Shown here one piece after another: positions 1 to 9,925 of a stretch of 57,234 nt of DNA (within the stretch, counting starts at the first letter, position 1; the number at the start of each line of letters is the position of its first letter). Source of the stretch: Acidobacteriota bacterium (GTDB lineage Bacteria > Acidobacteriota > Vicinamibacteria > Vicinamibacterales > UBA2999); assembly GCA_018000455.1 (NCBI GenBank), contig JAGNJW010000032.1, forward strand, positions 1 to 57,234, written 5' to 3'. Position numbers and translations under genes: made by a program. Under the pieces are notes generated by a model. It made no database searches, had not been told where the DNA came from, and saw only the letters and a list, made by a program, of their open reading frames with translations.

Positions 1-230
1 ATAAGGTGAAGAGCATCATCGTTGAGCAGCTCGGGGTGGACGAAGAGGAAGTGACGTCGGACGCCTCGTTCGTCGAGGACCTCGGCGCGGATTCGCTCGA
101 CACCGTCGAACTCGTCATGGCATTCGAGGAGGAGTTCGAGATCGAGATTCCCGACGAAGACGCCGAGAAGATCACGCGCGTCAAGGATGCGGTCGAGTAC
201 ATCGAAAAAAACGCCAAGAGCAAGAAGTAG
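1..230 (+). CDS. acpP: acyl carrier protein (5' end cut by window edge)
   Basis: Carrier of growing acyl chains in type II fatty acid synthesis in the cytoplasm. The frame is open from the left edge and stops at 228-230. The GTG at 6-8 is in frame but is read as an internal valine, because ACPs normally have a few more N-terminal residues. The motif GADSLDTVEL places the phosphopantetheine-bearing Ser at codon 93-95. The acidic helix-rich sequence and the ending IEKNAKSKK fit ACP. fabF follows 16 nt later, the classic acpP-fabF order. The family call is certain; only the start lies outside the window. Confidence 0.97.
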   Translation, partial: KVKSIIVEQLGVDEEEVTSDASFVEDLGADSLDTVELVMAFEEEFEIEIPDEDAEKITRVKDAVEYIEKNAKSKK

Positions 231-246
231 GAACGAGGGGGCACTG

Positions 247-1488
247 TTGAACAGGCGAGTTGTCGTCACCGGCATCGGGCTGGTGACGTCCCTGGGGGTC
301 GGCACCGAAGCCACGTGGGCCGCACTGCTGGCGGGCACGTCGGGCGCCGGGCCGATCACGAAGTTCGATGCCACCGACTTCTCGACGCGGTTTGCGTGCG
401 AGGTCAAGGGCTTCGACCCGCTCGCGTTCGTCGGGAAGAAGGACGTCAAGAAGATGGACGTCTTCATCCAGTTCGCGATCGCGGCGTCGCATATCGCGGT
501 GGCGGATTCCGGTCTGGTCATCACGCCGGCCAACGCGCCCGAAGTGGGCGTGTGCATCGGCTCGGGCATCGGCGGCTTCCGCACCATCGAGGATGAGCAC
601 TCGGTGCTCATGAACGGCGGCCCGCGGAAGATCTCGCCGTTCTTCATCCCGGCGTCGATCATCAACCTGGCCTCGGGCCAGGTCTCGATCCGCTTCGGCG
701 CCAAGGGACCGAACCTGGCGACCTGCACGGCCTGTTCGGCCTCGGCGCACGCCGTCGGCGACTCTTACGAGATCATCAAACGCGGCGACGCCGATGCCAT
801 GATCACGGGCGGGTCCGAAGCGGCGATCACACCGATGAGCGTGGGGGGCTTCGGCGCCCTGCGGGCGCTGTCGCAGCGCAACGACGATCCGACTCGGGCC
901 AGCCGTCCATTCGACAAGGACCGCGACGGCTTCATCATCGGCGAAGGCGCCGGCGTGCTGGTGCTCGAGGAGCTCGAGCATGCCAGGGCCCGCGGCGCCC
1001 GCATCTACGCCGAGATCGTCGGCTACGGCATGTCGGGCGACGCGCATCACATCACGGCCCCGTCGGAGGACGGCGATGGTGCGTTTCGCGTCATGACGAA
1101 GGCCTTGAAGAAGGCGGGCCTGCAGCCGGCCGACATCGACTACGTGAACGCCCATGGCACCTCGACGCCGTTCAACGACAAGCTCGAGACGCTGGCCATC
1201 AAGCGCACGTTCGGCGAACACGCCTCGCGACTGGCCATTTCGTCGACCAAGTCGATGACCGGGCACATGCTCGGGGCCGCCGGCGGTGTCGAAGCCGGCA
1301 TCGCAGCCCTCGCCGTGCACCACCAGGTGGTACCGCCGACCATCAATCTCGACCAGGCCGATCTTGAGTGCGACCTCGACTACGTCCCCAATACCAAGCG
1401 GTCCATGCCCGTCCGGCATGTCTTGTCCAATTCTTTCGGGTTCGGCGGCACCAACGCCGCGCTGATTCTCCGCCGTCACGAGGGATGA
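247..1488 (+). CDS. fabF: 3-oxoacyl-ACP synthase II (KAS II)
   Basis: Condenses malonyl-ACP with acyl-ACP during chain elongation. I chose the TTG at 247: a GAGGGGG ribosome site lies just upstream, and the resulting 413-residue protein places the catalytic Cys (TACSA) at residue 163 and the two catalytic His (NAHGTS and TGHMLG) at 303 and 340, exactly the E. coli FabF numbering. The longer frame from 187 would overlap acpP and add residues absent from the family. It follows acpP directly and is probably co-transcribed with it. Full length with all catalytic residues present. Confidence 0.97.
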   Translation: MNRRVVVTGIGLVTSLGVGTEATWAALLAGTSGAGPITKFDATDFSTRFACEVKGFDPLAFVGKKDVKKMDVFIQFAIAASHIAVADSGLVITPANAPEVGVCIGSGIGGFRTIEDEHSVLMNGGPRKISPFFIPASIINLASGQVSIRFGAKGPNLATCTACSASAHAVGDSYEIIKRGDADAMITGGSEAAITPMSVGGFGALRALSQRNDDPTRASRPFDKDRDGFIIGEGAGVLVLEELEHARARGARIYAEIVGYGMSGDAHHITAPSEDGDGAFRVMTKALKKAGLQPADIDYVNAHGTSTPFNDKLETLAIKRTFGEHASRLAISSTKSMTGHMLGAAGGVEAGIAALAVHHQVVPPTINLDQADLECDLDYVPNTKRSMPVRHVLSNSFGFGGTNAALILRRHEG

Positions 1489-1528
1489 GCCGAAAGGCGC
1501 GCCGCTGGCGCCCCGGACTCCACACGCC

Positions 1529-2286
1529 ATGAAGATTGCCGTCTGTATCAAGCAGGTGCCGACGCGGGAATGGCAGCCCCGTCTCACCGACGACCGGCGC
1601 TGGGTGCGCGACGCCGACATCTCCTACGAGATGAACGAGCCCGACGCCTACGCCCTCGAAGAAGCGCTGCGCCTGAAGGAAAAGCACAGTGGGGAAGTGG
1701 TGGTCGTCTCGGCCGGGCCGGCCCGGGCACTACAGGTGATTCGCGAAGCGCTGGCCCGCGGCGCCGACCGCGCCATCCACGTGCAGGACGACGCGCTCGG
1801 CACGGCCGACGCGTGGGCCGGCGCGCTGGCGGTGGCCGACGCCGTGAAGGCGGAGGCCTTTGACATCGTGCTGACCGGTCTGCAGTCGGACGACCAGGGT
1901 CACGGTCAGTTCGGCCCGGTGCTGGCCGAGCGGCTCGGCATGCCGCACTCCACGATCATCATGGAAGTGCAGATCGACGGCGGCGCACTGCGCGCCAAGC
2001 GCGAGCTCGAAGGCGGCTGGTTCCAGTACGTCTCCATGCCGCTGCCGGCCCTGCTCACGATTCAGAGCGGCATCAACCAGCTGCGCTACGCAACGCTCAA
2101 GGGCATCATGGCCGCCAAGAAGAAGGACGTGCGGGTGGTGGCGCCGCCGGCGCCGGTGGCACCACGCGTCAAGGTGGTGGCGCTCTCGGTGCCGCAGAAG
2201 TCGAAGCAGACCGCCATGATCACCGGGTCGCCACAGGAAGCTGCGCGCGAGCTCGTGCGTCGTCTGCGCGAAGAGGCGCGCGCCCT

Positions 2287-2290
<4 letters not shown>
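1529..2290 (+). CDS. etfB: electron transfer flavoprotein subunit beta
   Basis: Beta subunit of the soluble FAD/AMP heterodimer that takes electrons from acyl-CoA and other dehydrogenases. Starts MKIAVCIKQVP, typical of EtfB. The family signature lies near residues 115-175, and the AMP-contacting segment reads TGLQSDDQGHGQ. 253 residues, normal length. The stop overlaps the etfA start by four bases (ATGA at 2287-2290), indicating translational coupling. The ETF-quinone oxidoreductase gene follows, so the complete ETF-to-quinone route is encoded together. Confidence 0.95.
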
Positions 2291-3255
<965 letters not shown>

Positions 3256-3305
3256 CGCCGGCGGCCGTCGCCAGGCGCCAGCACCGGCACGGAGACTTCG
3301 ACGAC

Positions 3306-4961
3306 ATGGAACGCGAGACCCTCGACGTCGACATCCTCGTGGTGGGTGCGGGCCCGGCTGGTCTGTCGGCGGCGCTGCGCCTGTCGCAGCTGCAGCAGCA
3401 GCAGGGCGGCGAACCCCTGGCGGTCGCCGTCATCGACAAGGCGCGTGAGGCTGGAGCGCATTCGCTGTCTGGCGCGCTGCTCGACCCGTCGACGCTGGCC
3501 GAGCTCATTCCCGACTTCGCCGCCAAGGGGGCGCCGCTTGCCTGTGAGGTGACGAACGACAGCGTCTACCTGCTCGGCGCGACCAATCGTTACCGTTTGC
3601 CGCTCACGCCGCCGCCCTTCACCAACCACGGCAACTACGTGATCTCGCTCAGTCACTTCGTGAAGTGGCTGGCGCAGCAGGTCGAGTCTGCCGGCACCGA
3701 TCTCTTCATGGGCTTCGCCGGGCAATCGGTGCTCTACGAGGGGGAACGCGTCGTCGGCATCCGCACCAGTGATCGAGGCGTCGGCAAGGACGGCGCGCCA
3801 CGCGGCGCTGTCGAGCCCGGCTCGGACATCCGCGCCAAGGTCACGATCTTCGCCGACGGCGTGCGCGGGCACCTGACGAAGGAGTTGACCGCGGACCTGC
3901 AGCTGGGCAGCACCTACCCGGCGCAGTTCGGCATCGGGCTCAAAGAGCTGTGGGACGTGCCGAAGGATCGGCTGGCGCCAGGCACCGTCATCCACACGCT
4001 GGGCTATCCACTGCGCAACGAGGAGTTCGGCGGCAGCTGGATCTATGCGATGCCGGAGGGCCGGCTGTCGGTCGGCTTCGTCGTGGGCCTCGACTACAAG
4101 GACCCGCTGCTCGATCCGCATCAGGTCTTCCAGCGCTTCAAGACTCACCCGTTCATCCGCGGCATTCTGCAGGACGGACAACTGGTGCGCTTCGGCGCCA
4201 AGGCGCTCCCCGAGGGCGGCTGGAACACGCAACCGACGCTCTATGCCGACGGCGCGCTGATCGTCGGTGACGCCGCGAACTTCGTGAACTCGATGCGCCT
4301 CAAGGGGATCCATCTGGCCATGCGCAGCGGCATGTTGGCGGCCGAGACGGCCTTCGAGGCGGTGCGCCGGGACGACACCACGAAATCGAGCTTGAAGGCC
4401 TACAAGGCGGCGATTGACGGCTCGGCCGTGCAGCGCGAACTCTACCCGGTGCGCAACGTCCACCAGGCGTTCGGGCATGGCACGCTCGTCGGCGCGGCGT
4501 TTGCCGGGCTCGCCATGGCCATCGGCGGTCGCTGGCCGGAGGACCTGCACGGGCACCCCGGTCACACACGTATGCGCACGGTGTCCGACTACTACGGCCT
4601 GAAGAAGCACGACCTGCTGACGCCGTCGAACGCGGTGCCAGCCGATCGCGTGCTCACCTTCGACAAGGCCACCAGCGTGCACTTTTCCGGCGTGCACCAC
4701 GAAGAGAATCAGCCGCCGCACCTGCGCGTGCAGACCGACGTCTGCCACTCGATCTGCGGCCCTGAGTTCGGGCATCCCTGCGTGAAGTTCTGCCCGGCGA
4801 ACGTCTACGAGATGGTCGACAGTGGCACCGGAAGCAAGCGCTTGCAGCTGAACGCCTCCAACTGCGTGCACTGCAAGACGTGCGACATCATGGATCCCTA
4901 CGGCGTCATCACGTGGGTGGCGCCCGAAGGCGGCGAAGGCCCGCAGTACGACGGCATGTGA
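3306..4961 (+). CDS. electron transfer flavoprotein-ubiquinone oxidoreductase
   Basis: Membrane-associated flavo-iron-sulfur enzyme that oxidises reduced ETF and reduces quinone. The N-terminus has a dinucleotide-binding GAGPAG motif (about residues 14-19). The C-terminus has the 4Fe-4S ferredoxin-like module, with CPANVY near residue 496 and CVHCKTC near 520-526, ending in DPYGVITWVAPEGGEGP as in the ETF-QO family. 551 residues, normal length. It lies 50 nt after etfA and probably belongs to the same unit. The next gene starts inside its stop codon (GTGA). Confidence 0.95.
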   Translation: MERETLDVDILVVGAGPAGLSAALRLSQLQQQQGGEPLAVAVIDKAREAGAHSLSGALLDPSTLAELIPDFAAKGAPLACEVTNDSVYLLGATNRYRLPLTPPPFTNHGNYVISLSHFVKWLAQQVESAGTDLFMGFAGQSVLYEGERVVGIRTSDRGVGKDGAPRGAVEPGSDIRAKVTIFADGVRGHLTKELTADLQLGSTYPAQFGIGLKELWDVPKDRLAPGTVIHTLGYPLRNEEFGGSWIYAMPEGRLSVGFVVGLDYKDPLLDPHQVFQRFKTHPFIRGILQDGQLVRFGAKALPEGGWNTQPTLYADGALIVGDAANFVNSMRLKGIHLAMRSGMLAAETAFEAVRRDDTTKSSLKAYKAAIDGSAVQRELYPVRNVHQAFGHGTLVGAAFAGLAMAIGGRWPEDLHGHPGHTRMRTVSDYYGLKKHDLLTPSNAVPADRVLTFDKATSVHFSGVHHEENQPPHLRVQTDVCHSICGPEFGHPCVKFCPANVYEMVDSGTGSKRLQLNASNCVHCKTCDIMDPYGVITWVAPEGGEGPQYDGM

Positions 4962-5668
4962 CGCCCGACGCCCTCGACGACGCTGAACGGCCCGCGTGGC
5001 AGCACTCGTGGCGGCGCCGGGCCGAGGTGGCGGCAATTGCCGGCATCGGCGCACCGCTGCTCGGCGCGCTCGGACGCACGGTGCGGCTCGACGCCCTCGG
5101 CAGTGAGCACCTCGAGGCCCTCGATCGCGCCGGTGAGCGCTACATCGTGGCGCTCTGGCACGGCCACATTCTGCCCGGCATGTTCTACTTCCGGGACCGT
5201 GGCATCGTGGTCGTCACGAGCGAGAACTTCGACGGTGAGTGGATTGCGCGGATCATCCGGCGCTTCGGTTACGGCGCCGCCCGCGGTTCCACCTCGCGCG
5301 GCGGTGCCAAGGCTCTACGATCGCTGCTGCGAACGATCGCGCAGGTGCCGGCGGCCTTCACCGTAGATGGCCCGCGCGGACCGCGAGGCGTGGCGCAGCC
5401 AGGGGTCGTGTGGCTGGCCAAGGCCACGGGCCATCCGATCCTGCCGATCCATGCGGCCGCCGATCGGCACTGGACGATGAAGAGTTGGGACCGGACGCAC
5501 ATTCCGAAGCCGTGGTCGCGGATCGTCATCGCCCTCGGCCCGCCGATGCGGGTGGCCCGCGATGCCGACGAGGGCGGGCTGGAGGCGGCGCGGCTCGGCC
5601 TCGAACAGCGCCTGCGCGACGTGGAGGCGGCCTGTGGCGTGGCGTTGGCGGGGCCCGCCCGGGGATGA
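4958..5668 (+). CDS. DUF374 / lysophospholipid acyltransferase-family protein
   Basis: Probably transfers an acyl chain to a lipid at the inner membrane. The motifs ALWHGHILPG (catalytic His region) and FTVDGPRGPRG, followed by LAKATGHPILPI, match the DUF374 branch of the lysophospholipid acyltransferase-like superfamily. I use the GTG at 4958, which overlaps the previous stop as GTGA; an upstream in-frame start would run deep into the oxidoreductase gene. About 236 residues. The exact substrate cannot be read from sequence. Confidence 0.85.
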   Translation: MTPDALDDAERPAWQHSWRRRAEVAAIAGIGAPLLGALGRTVRLDALGSEHLEALDRAGERYIVALWHGHILPGMFYFRDRGIVVVTSENFDGEWIARIIRRFGYGAARGSTSRGGAKALRSLLRTIAQVPAAFTVDGPRGPRGVAQPGVVWLAKATGHPILPIHAAADRHWTMKSWDRTHIPKPWSRIVIALGPPMRVARDADEGGLEAARLGLEQRLRDVEAACGVALAGPARG

Positions 5669-5675
5669 GGACGAC

Positions 5676-6701
5676 ATGTTGCTGCTGACGAGCGAGCGCT
5701 TCGCGCATCACCTGACACCGCCAGGGCACCCCGAGCGGCCCGAGCGAGCCGACGCGCTGCGACGGGTGGCGCTGGCCTGGGGAGCGGCCGGTCACGACCT
5801 GCGCGAACCTGTGCCGGCCGATGAGGCGACCTTGGCCCTGGTGCACGCGTCCGAGTACGTCGAGGCGATCCGGGAAACGGCGGGGCGGGCCGTGCGGCTC
5901 GATCCCGACACGACGACCAGTCCTGAATCGTACGACGTGGCTCGCCTGGCGGTTGGCGCCGTGGTCGACGGCGTCAGGCACGTGCTCGCGCAGCCGCATG
6001 ATCCGGCGGTGGCGCTGGTGCGCCCGCCGGGGCATCATGCCGAGCCGGCGCGCGCGATGGGGTTCTGCCTGTTCAACAGCGTGGCGGTCGGGGCGGCCTG
6101 GGCGCGCCGCCAGGGGCTGGCGCGCGTTGCGATAGTGGATTTCGACGTGCACCATGGCAACGGCACGCAGGCGGCCTTCTACGACGATCCATCGGTGCTG
6201 TTCGTGTCGAGTCATCAGTTCCCCTACTACCCCGGCTCCGGGGCGGTCAGCGACGTCGGCACCGGGCTCGGTGTGGGCGCGACCGTGAACCTCCCGCTCG
6301 AGGCCGGGGCCGGCGACGCCGACCTCGACGAGGTGTTCCGGGCGATCGCCGTGCCGGTCCTCGACAGCTTCCGGCCCGAGCTGGTACTGGTGTCCGCCGG
6401 GTTCGACGCCCATCGCGACGATCCGCTCGGCGGGCTGCGGATGACTCCGGCCGGGTTTGCCAACCTCGCGCGGCTCCTCGAGGGCGTCGTGCATCGGCAT
6501 GCCGGCGGCCGCGTGGTCTACGCCACCGAGGGGGGCTATGACATCGAGGGGCTCACGATGTCGCTCGACGCGGTGCTCGGCGTGCTGGCCGACCGGCGCG
6601 CCGAGACGCCAGACTCGAGTGTGGACGGCGATCGGACCCGGGGGCGCCAGACCGTGGCCGACGCCCGGCACGCCCTGGTGGCTCACTGGCCAGGGCTCTG
6701 A
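5676..6701 (+). CDS. histone deacetylase / acetylpolyamine amidohydrolase-family hydrolase
   Basis: Zinc-dependent deacetylase of the arginase/deacetylase fold. Visible motifs: VRPPGHHAEP (catalytic His pair), VDFDVHHGNGT (zinc Asp and His) and SAGFDAHRDDPLGG (second zinc Asp). ATG at 5676 is preceded by GAGG and sits 7 nt after the previous stop; longer in-frame starts overlap the acyltransferase. About 341 residues. The substrate could be acetylpolyamine, an acetylated protein or another small amide. Likely the last gene of this block, because a promoter-like element for leuS follows. Confidence 0.9.
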   Translation: MLLLTSERFAHHLTPPGHPERPERADALRRVALAWGAAGHDLREPVPADEATLALVHASEYVEAIRETAGRAVRLDPDTTTSPESYDVARLAVGAVVDGVRHVLAQPHDPAVALVRPPGHHAEPARAMGFCLFNSVAVGAAWARRQGLARVAIVDFDVHHGNGTQAAFYDDPSVLFVSSHQFPYYPGSGAVSDVGTGLGVGATVNLPLEAGAGDADLDEVFRAIAVPVLDSFRPELVLVSAGFDAHRDDPLGGLRMTPAGFANLARLLEGVVHRHAGGRVVYATEGGYDIEGLTMSLDAVLGVLADRRAETPDSSVDGDRTRGRQTVADARHALVAHWPGL

Positions 6702-6774
6702 GGCGTTCGCCCGCCCTCGGCGGCAACTCCCCACCGGGCAGCGCCGCCGCCACCGACGGCAACCGGCCTCCGGC

Positions 6775-6783
6775 TGCTAGAAT
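6775..6783 (+). promoter_or_regulatory. extended -10 promoter for leuS
   Basis: TG-C-TAGAAT, an extended -10 hexamer, lies about 44 nt before the leuS GTG in the only sizeable gap between the deacetylase and leuS. No clear -35 box is visible, as often with extended -10 promoters. A small GGCGG/CCGCC hairpin sits in the leader near 6794-6807. Confidence 0.5.
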
Positions 6784-6826
6784 TCGGAACGCGGCGGTTC
6801 TGCCGCCCCTTCGGTATCCAATATCC

Positions 6827-9313
6827 GTGCCTGACTATCATCCCCAAGACCTCGACAGTAAGTGGCAGCAACGCTGGAATGACGCCCGGGCGTTCGAGGT
6901 GGTCGAAGATCCGTCGAAGCCGAAGTTCTACTGCCTCGAGATGTTCGCCTATCCGTCGGGCCATGCGCACGTCGGACACGTCCGGAACTACATCATCGGC
7001 GACGTGGTGGCCCGGCTGAAGCGCCTGCAAGGCTTCAACGTCCTGCATCCGTTCGGTTGGGACGCCTTCGGCCTGCCGGCCGAGAACGCAGCCATCAAGA
7101 GCGGGATTCATCCGGAAACGTCCACGCTGGCCAACATCGCCCACATGAAGGGCCAGTTGCGGCGGCTCGGCATCAGCTACGCCTGGGAGCGGGAGCTGGC
7201 CACCTGCTTGCCCGACTACTACCGCTGGAACCAGTGGCTGTTCACGCGCATGTTCGAGCGTGGCCTGGCCTACCGCCGCCGTTCGACCGTGAACTGGTGC
7301 CCGAGCTGCCGGACGGTGCTCGCCAACGAGCAGGTGATCGACGGCGCGTGCTGGCGCTGCGGCTCGGCGGTGGTCGAGAAAGACCTCGAGCAGTGGTTCT
7401 TCAAGATCACCGCCTACGCCGACGACCTGCTCCGCAGCATCGACCAACTCGGCTCGTGGCCCGAGAAGGTCTTGACGATGCAGCGCAACTGGATCGGCCG
7501 CTCGGAAGGCGCGCGGGTCCGCTTCGCGATCGAGGGCGAGCCCGACGGTGTCGAGGTCTTCACGACCCGCATCGATACGATCTACGGCGCGACGTTCCTG
7601 ACGCTGGCCCCTGAACATCCGCTGGTGCCGCGTCTGGCCGCGCGCACGGGCAACGCCGACGTGCTCAGCCAAGCGCAGCGCTATCGCGCCCAGGACCGCA
7701 CCGCCCGCATGTCGGGCGAGGCCGGCAAGGAAGGGGTGTTCACCGGTGCCTACGCGGTGAATCCGTTCTCGGGTGAGCCGGTGCCGATCTGGGTCGCCAA
7801 CTTCGTGCTGGGCGAATATGGCACCGGCGCCGTGATGGGCGTGCCGCATGGCGATCAACGCGACTTCGAGTTCGCGCGCAAGTACGGTCTCGAGATCCGC
7901 CCGGTCATCCGCACCGCTGACGGCCAGGTGCCGGATGAGGCGACGATGACCGAGGCCATGAGCGACGAAGGCGTGGTCGTGAACTCCGGTCCCTACGACG
8001 GCCTGACCTCGGCTGACGCCCGCCGGCGCATGACGGCGGAGGCCGACGCCCGCGGTTTCGGCGCCGGCACCGTGCAATTCCGCCTCAAGGACTGGGGCAT
8101 TTCGCGCCAGCGCTACTGGGGCACGCCGATTCCGATGATCCACTGTCCCGTGGACGGCGTCGTGCCCGTGCCCGACGACCAGCTGCCGGTCGTGCTGCCG
8201 AAGGTCTCGGAGTTCACCGGCCGTGGTGATTCGCCGCTCGCGCACGTGCCGGAGTTCGTGAACGTCACCTGCCCGAGGTGCGGCGGGCCGGCCCGCCGCG
8301 AGACCGACACGATGGACACCTTCGTGGACTCGTCGTGGTACTTCTACCGCTTCGCCGACGCGCACAACGACCAGTTGCCCTTCGCGCCGGCGGCCGTCAA
8401 GTACTGGTGTCCGGTCGATTTCTATTCGGGCGGGGTCGAGCACGCCATCCTGCACCTCATCTACTCACGCTTCTTCGCACGCGTGTTTCGCGACCTCGGC
8501 ATGATCGAGCACGACGAGCCGTTCACCCACCTGCTCACGCAAGGCATGGTGCTCAAAGACGGCAACGTCATGTCGAAGTCGAAGGGCAACGTGGTCGATC
8601 CCGACACGATGCTGGAACGCGTTGGTGCCGACGCGCTGCGCACCTACGTCATGTTCGTGGCGCCGCCGGAGAAGGAAGTGGAGTGGAGCGACGCCGGGCT
8701 CGACGGCATGTTCCGCTGGCTGTCTCGGACGTGGCGGGTGGCCGACCAGTGGCGCGAAGCGGCGCTGGCGGCGTCGCCGTTGGACGTGGCCGCGCTCACG
8801 ATCGAGGAGCGAGCGCTACGCCGCAAGACGCACGAGACCATCCGCCGCGTCACCGCCGACATCGACCTGCGCAAGCAGATGAACACCGCGATTTCGGCGA
8901 TGATGGAGTTGGTGAACGAACTCTACCTCTACACTGAGCATCAGCGCGTGGCCCCGAAGGCGCAAGGCGCAGCGGTGGCGCGGGAGGCGATCGAAGCGCT
9001 GGTGCGCCTGCTGTCACCGTTTGCGCCGCACACGGCCGAGGAGTTGTGGGAAGCCTACGGGCACGCCGATGGCCTTGGCGCCGCCTCGTGGCCGGTCGTC
9101 GACGAGGTGGCCGCCAAGGCTGAGCAGGTGGTGATCCCGGTGCAGGTCAATGGCAAGGTGCGGGCGCGCCTGACGGTGGCGCCGGATGTCAGCGACGCCG
9201 AGTTGGAGTCGCTCGCCCTGGCCGACGCGGCCGTGGCGCCGCATCTGGCCGGGAAGGCCGTGAAGAAGGTGGTCGTCGCCAGAGGCCGTCTCGTGTCGGT
9301 GGTGGTCGGATGA
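6827..9313 (+). CDS. leuS: leucyl-tRNA synthetase
   Basis: Charges tRNA-Leu. Class I signatures are present: the HIGH box as HVGH (residues 48-51) after YPSGHA, and the KMSKS loop as NVMSKSKGN near residue 580. A long CP1 editing insertion lies between them, including the TRIDT-type segment FTTRIDTIYGATF, followed by a C-terminal anticodon-binding domain. 828 residues, normal for bacterial LeuRS. GTG start at 6827 gives the usual N-terminus MPDYHPQDLDSKWQ. Four-base ATGA overlap with lptE. Confidence 0.98.
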   Translation: MPDYHPQDLDSKWQQRWNDARAFEVVEDPSKPKFYCLEMFAYPSGHAHVGHVRNYIIGDVVARLKRLQGFNVLHPFGWDAFGLPAENAAIKSGIHPETSTLANIAHMKGQLRRLGISYAWERELATCLPDYYRWNQWLFTRMFERGLAYRRRSTVNWCPSCRTVLANEQVIDGACWRCGSAVVEKDLEQWFFKITAYADDLLRSIDQLGSWPEKVLTMQRNWIGRSEGARVRFAIEGEPDGVEVFTTRIDTIYGATFLTLAPEHPLVPRLAARTGNADVLSQAQRYRAQDRTARMSGEAGKEGVFTGAYAVNPFSGEPVPIWVANFVLGEYGTGAVMGVPHGDQRDFEFARKYGLEIRPVIRTADGQVPDEATMTEAMSDEGVVVNSGPYDGLTSADARRRMTAEADARGFGAGTVQFRLKDWGISRQRYWGTPIPMIHCPVDGVVPVPDDQLPVVLPKVSEFTGRGDSPLAHVPEFVNVTCPRCGGPARRETDTMDTFVDSSWYFYRFADAHNDQLPFAPAAVKYWCPVDFYSGGVEHAILHLIYSRFFARVFRDLGMIEHDEPFTHLLTQGMVLKDGNVMSKSKGNVVDPDTMLERVGADALRTYVMFVAPPEKEVEWSDAGLDGMFRWLSRTWRVADQWREAALAASPLDVAALTIEERALRRKTHETIRRVTADIDLRKQMNTAISAMMELVNELYLYTEHQRVAPKAQGAAVAREAIEALVRLLSPFAPHTAEELWEAYGHADGLGAASWPVVDEVAAKAEQVVIPVQVNGKVRARLTVAPDVSDAELESLALADAAVAPHLAGKAVKKVVVARGRLVSVVVG

Positions 9314-9915
9314 GGTACCGGGCGCTGCAGCCAGGCTTCGTGGTTCGCCACGCGGCGTTGTCACGGCGCGACGTGCTCCGCAGGGCGCCGGCCGCGGCGG
9401 CCGGATTGGCCCTGGCCGGATGTGGCTACTCGTTGGCCGGCCGCGGCTCGTTCCTGCCCGCCTACATCCAATCGCTCGGCGTCCCGATGTTTGGCAACCG
9501 CACGCCGTATTCACCGCTCGAGCAGATCTTCACCGAGAAGGTGCGCGTCGAGTTCCAGGGCCGCGGACGCTACCAGGTGCTGCCGGCCGAGACGGGCGTC
9601 GACGGCATCGTCCGCGGCGAAATCATGAGCATCGGCGCCGCGCCCGCCGGCTTCAATCCCAATCAGCAGGCGTCGCGCTATCGATTCACGGTCGTGGTCA
9701 GTGTGTCGTTCACCGATGCCCGCCAGCAGAAGGTCTTGTGGGAGAATCCGGCGCTGTCGTTCAGCGACGAGTACGAGCTGGCGAGCGCGTCCAACGTGAA
9801 TCTCGCGGCCTCCGGCGGCGCCGGCGCCTTCATCGATCAGGAACGCGCGGCCGTCGATCGCCTCAGCACCGACTTCGCCCGCTCGGTCGTGAGCGCCATC
9901 CTCGAAGCGTTCTGA
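9310..9915 (+). CDS. lptE: LptE-like LPS-assembly lipoprotein with twin-arginine-type signal
   Basis: Predicted outer-membrane lipoprotein partner of LptD in lipopolysaccharide transport. It sits directly after leuS and before holA, the same order as the enterobacterial leuS-lptE-holA cluster. The N-terminus reads SRRDVLRR, then a hydrophobic stretch and the lipobox LAGC with the lipidated Cys at residue 38. The mature start CGYSLAGR resembles LptE (CGYxLRG). The body matches the family in length (about 200 aa) and in the LPEQIFTEKV-like region. The Arg-Arg motif before the lipobox is unusual; see findings. Confidence 0.85.
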   Translation: MRYRALQPGFVVRHAALSRRDVLRRAPAAAAGLALAGCGYSLAGRGSFLPAYIQSLGVPMFGNRTPYSPLEQIFTEKVRVEFQGRGRYQVLPAETGVDGIVRGEIMSIGAAPAGFNPNQQASRYRFTVVVSVSFTDARQQKVLWENPALSFSDEYELASASNVNLAASGGAGAFIDQERAAVDRLSTDFARSVVSAILEAF

Positions 9916-9925
9916 GGCACCGACG

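Noticed and set aside
181..1620. Long minus-strand open frame opposite fabF
   Set aside because: Arg/Asp/His-rich shadow of a GC-rich gene in the opposite frame; no family features, and fabF is certain.
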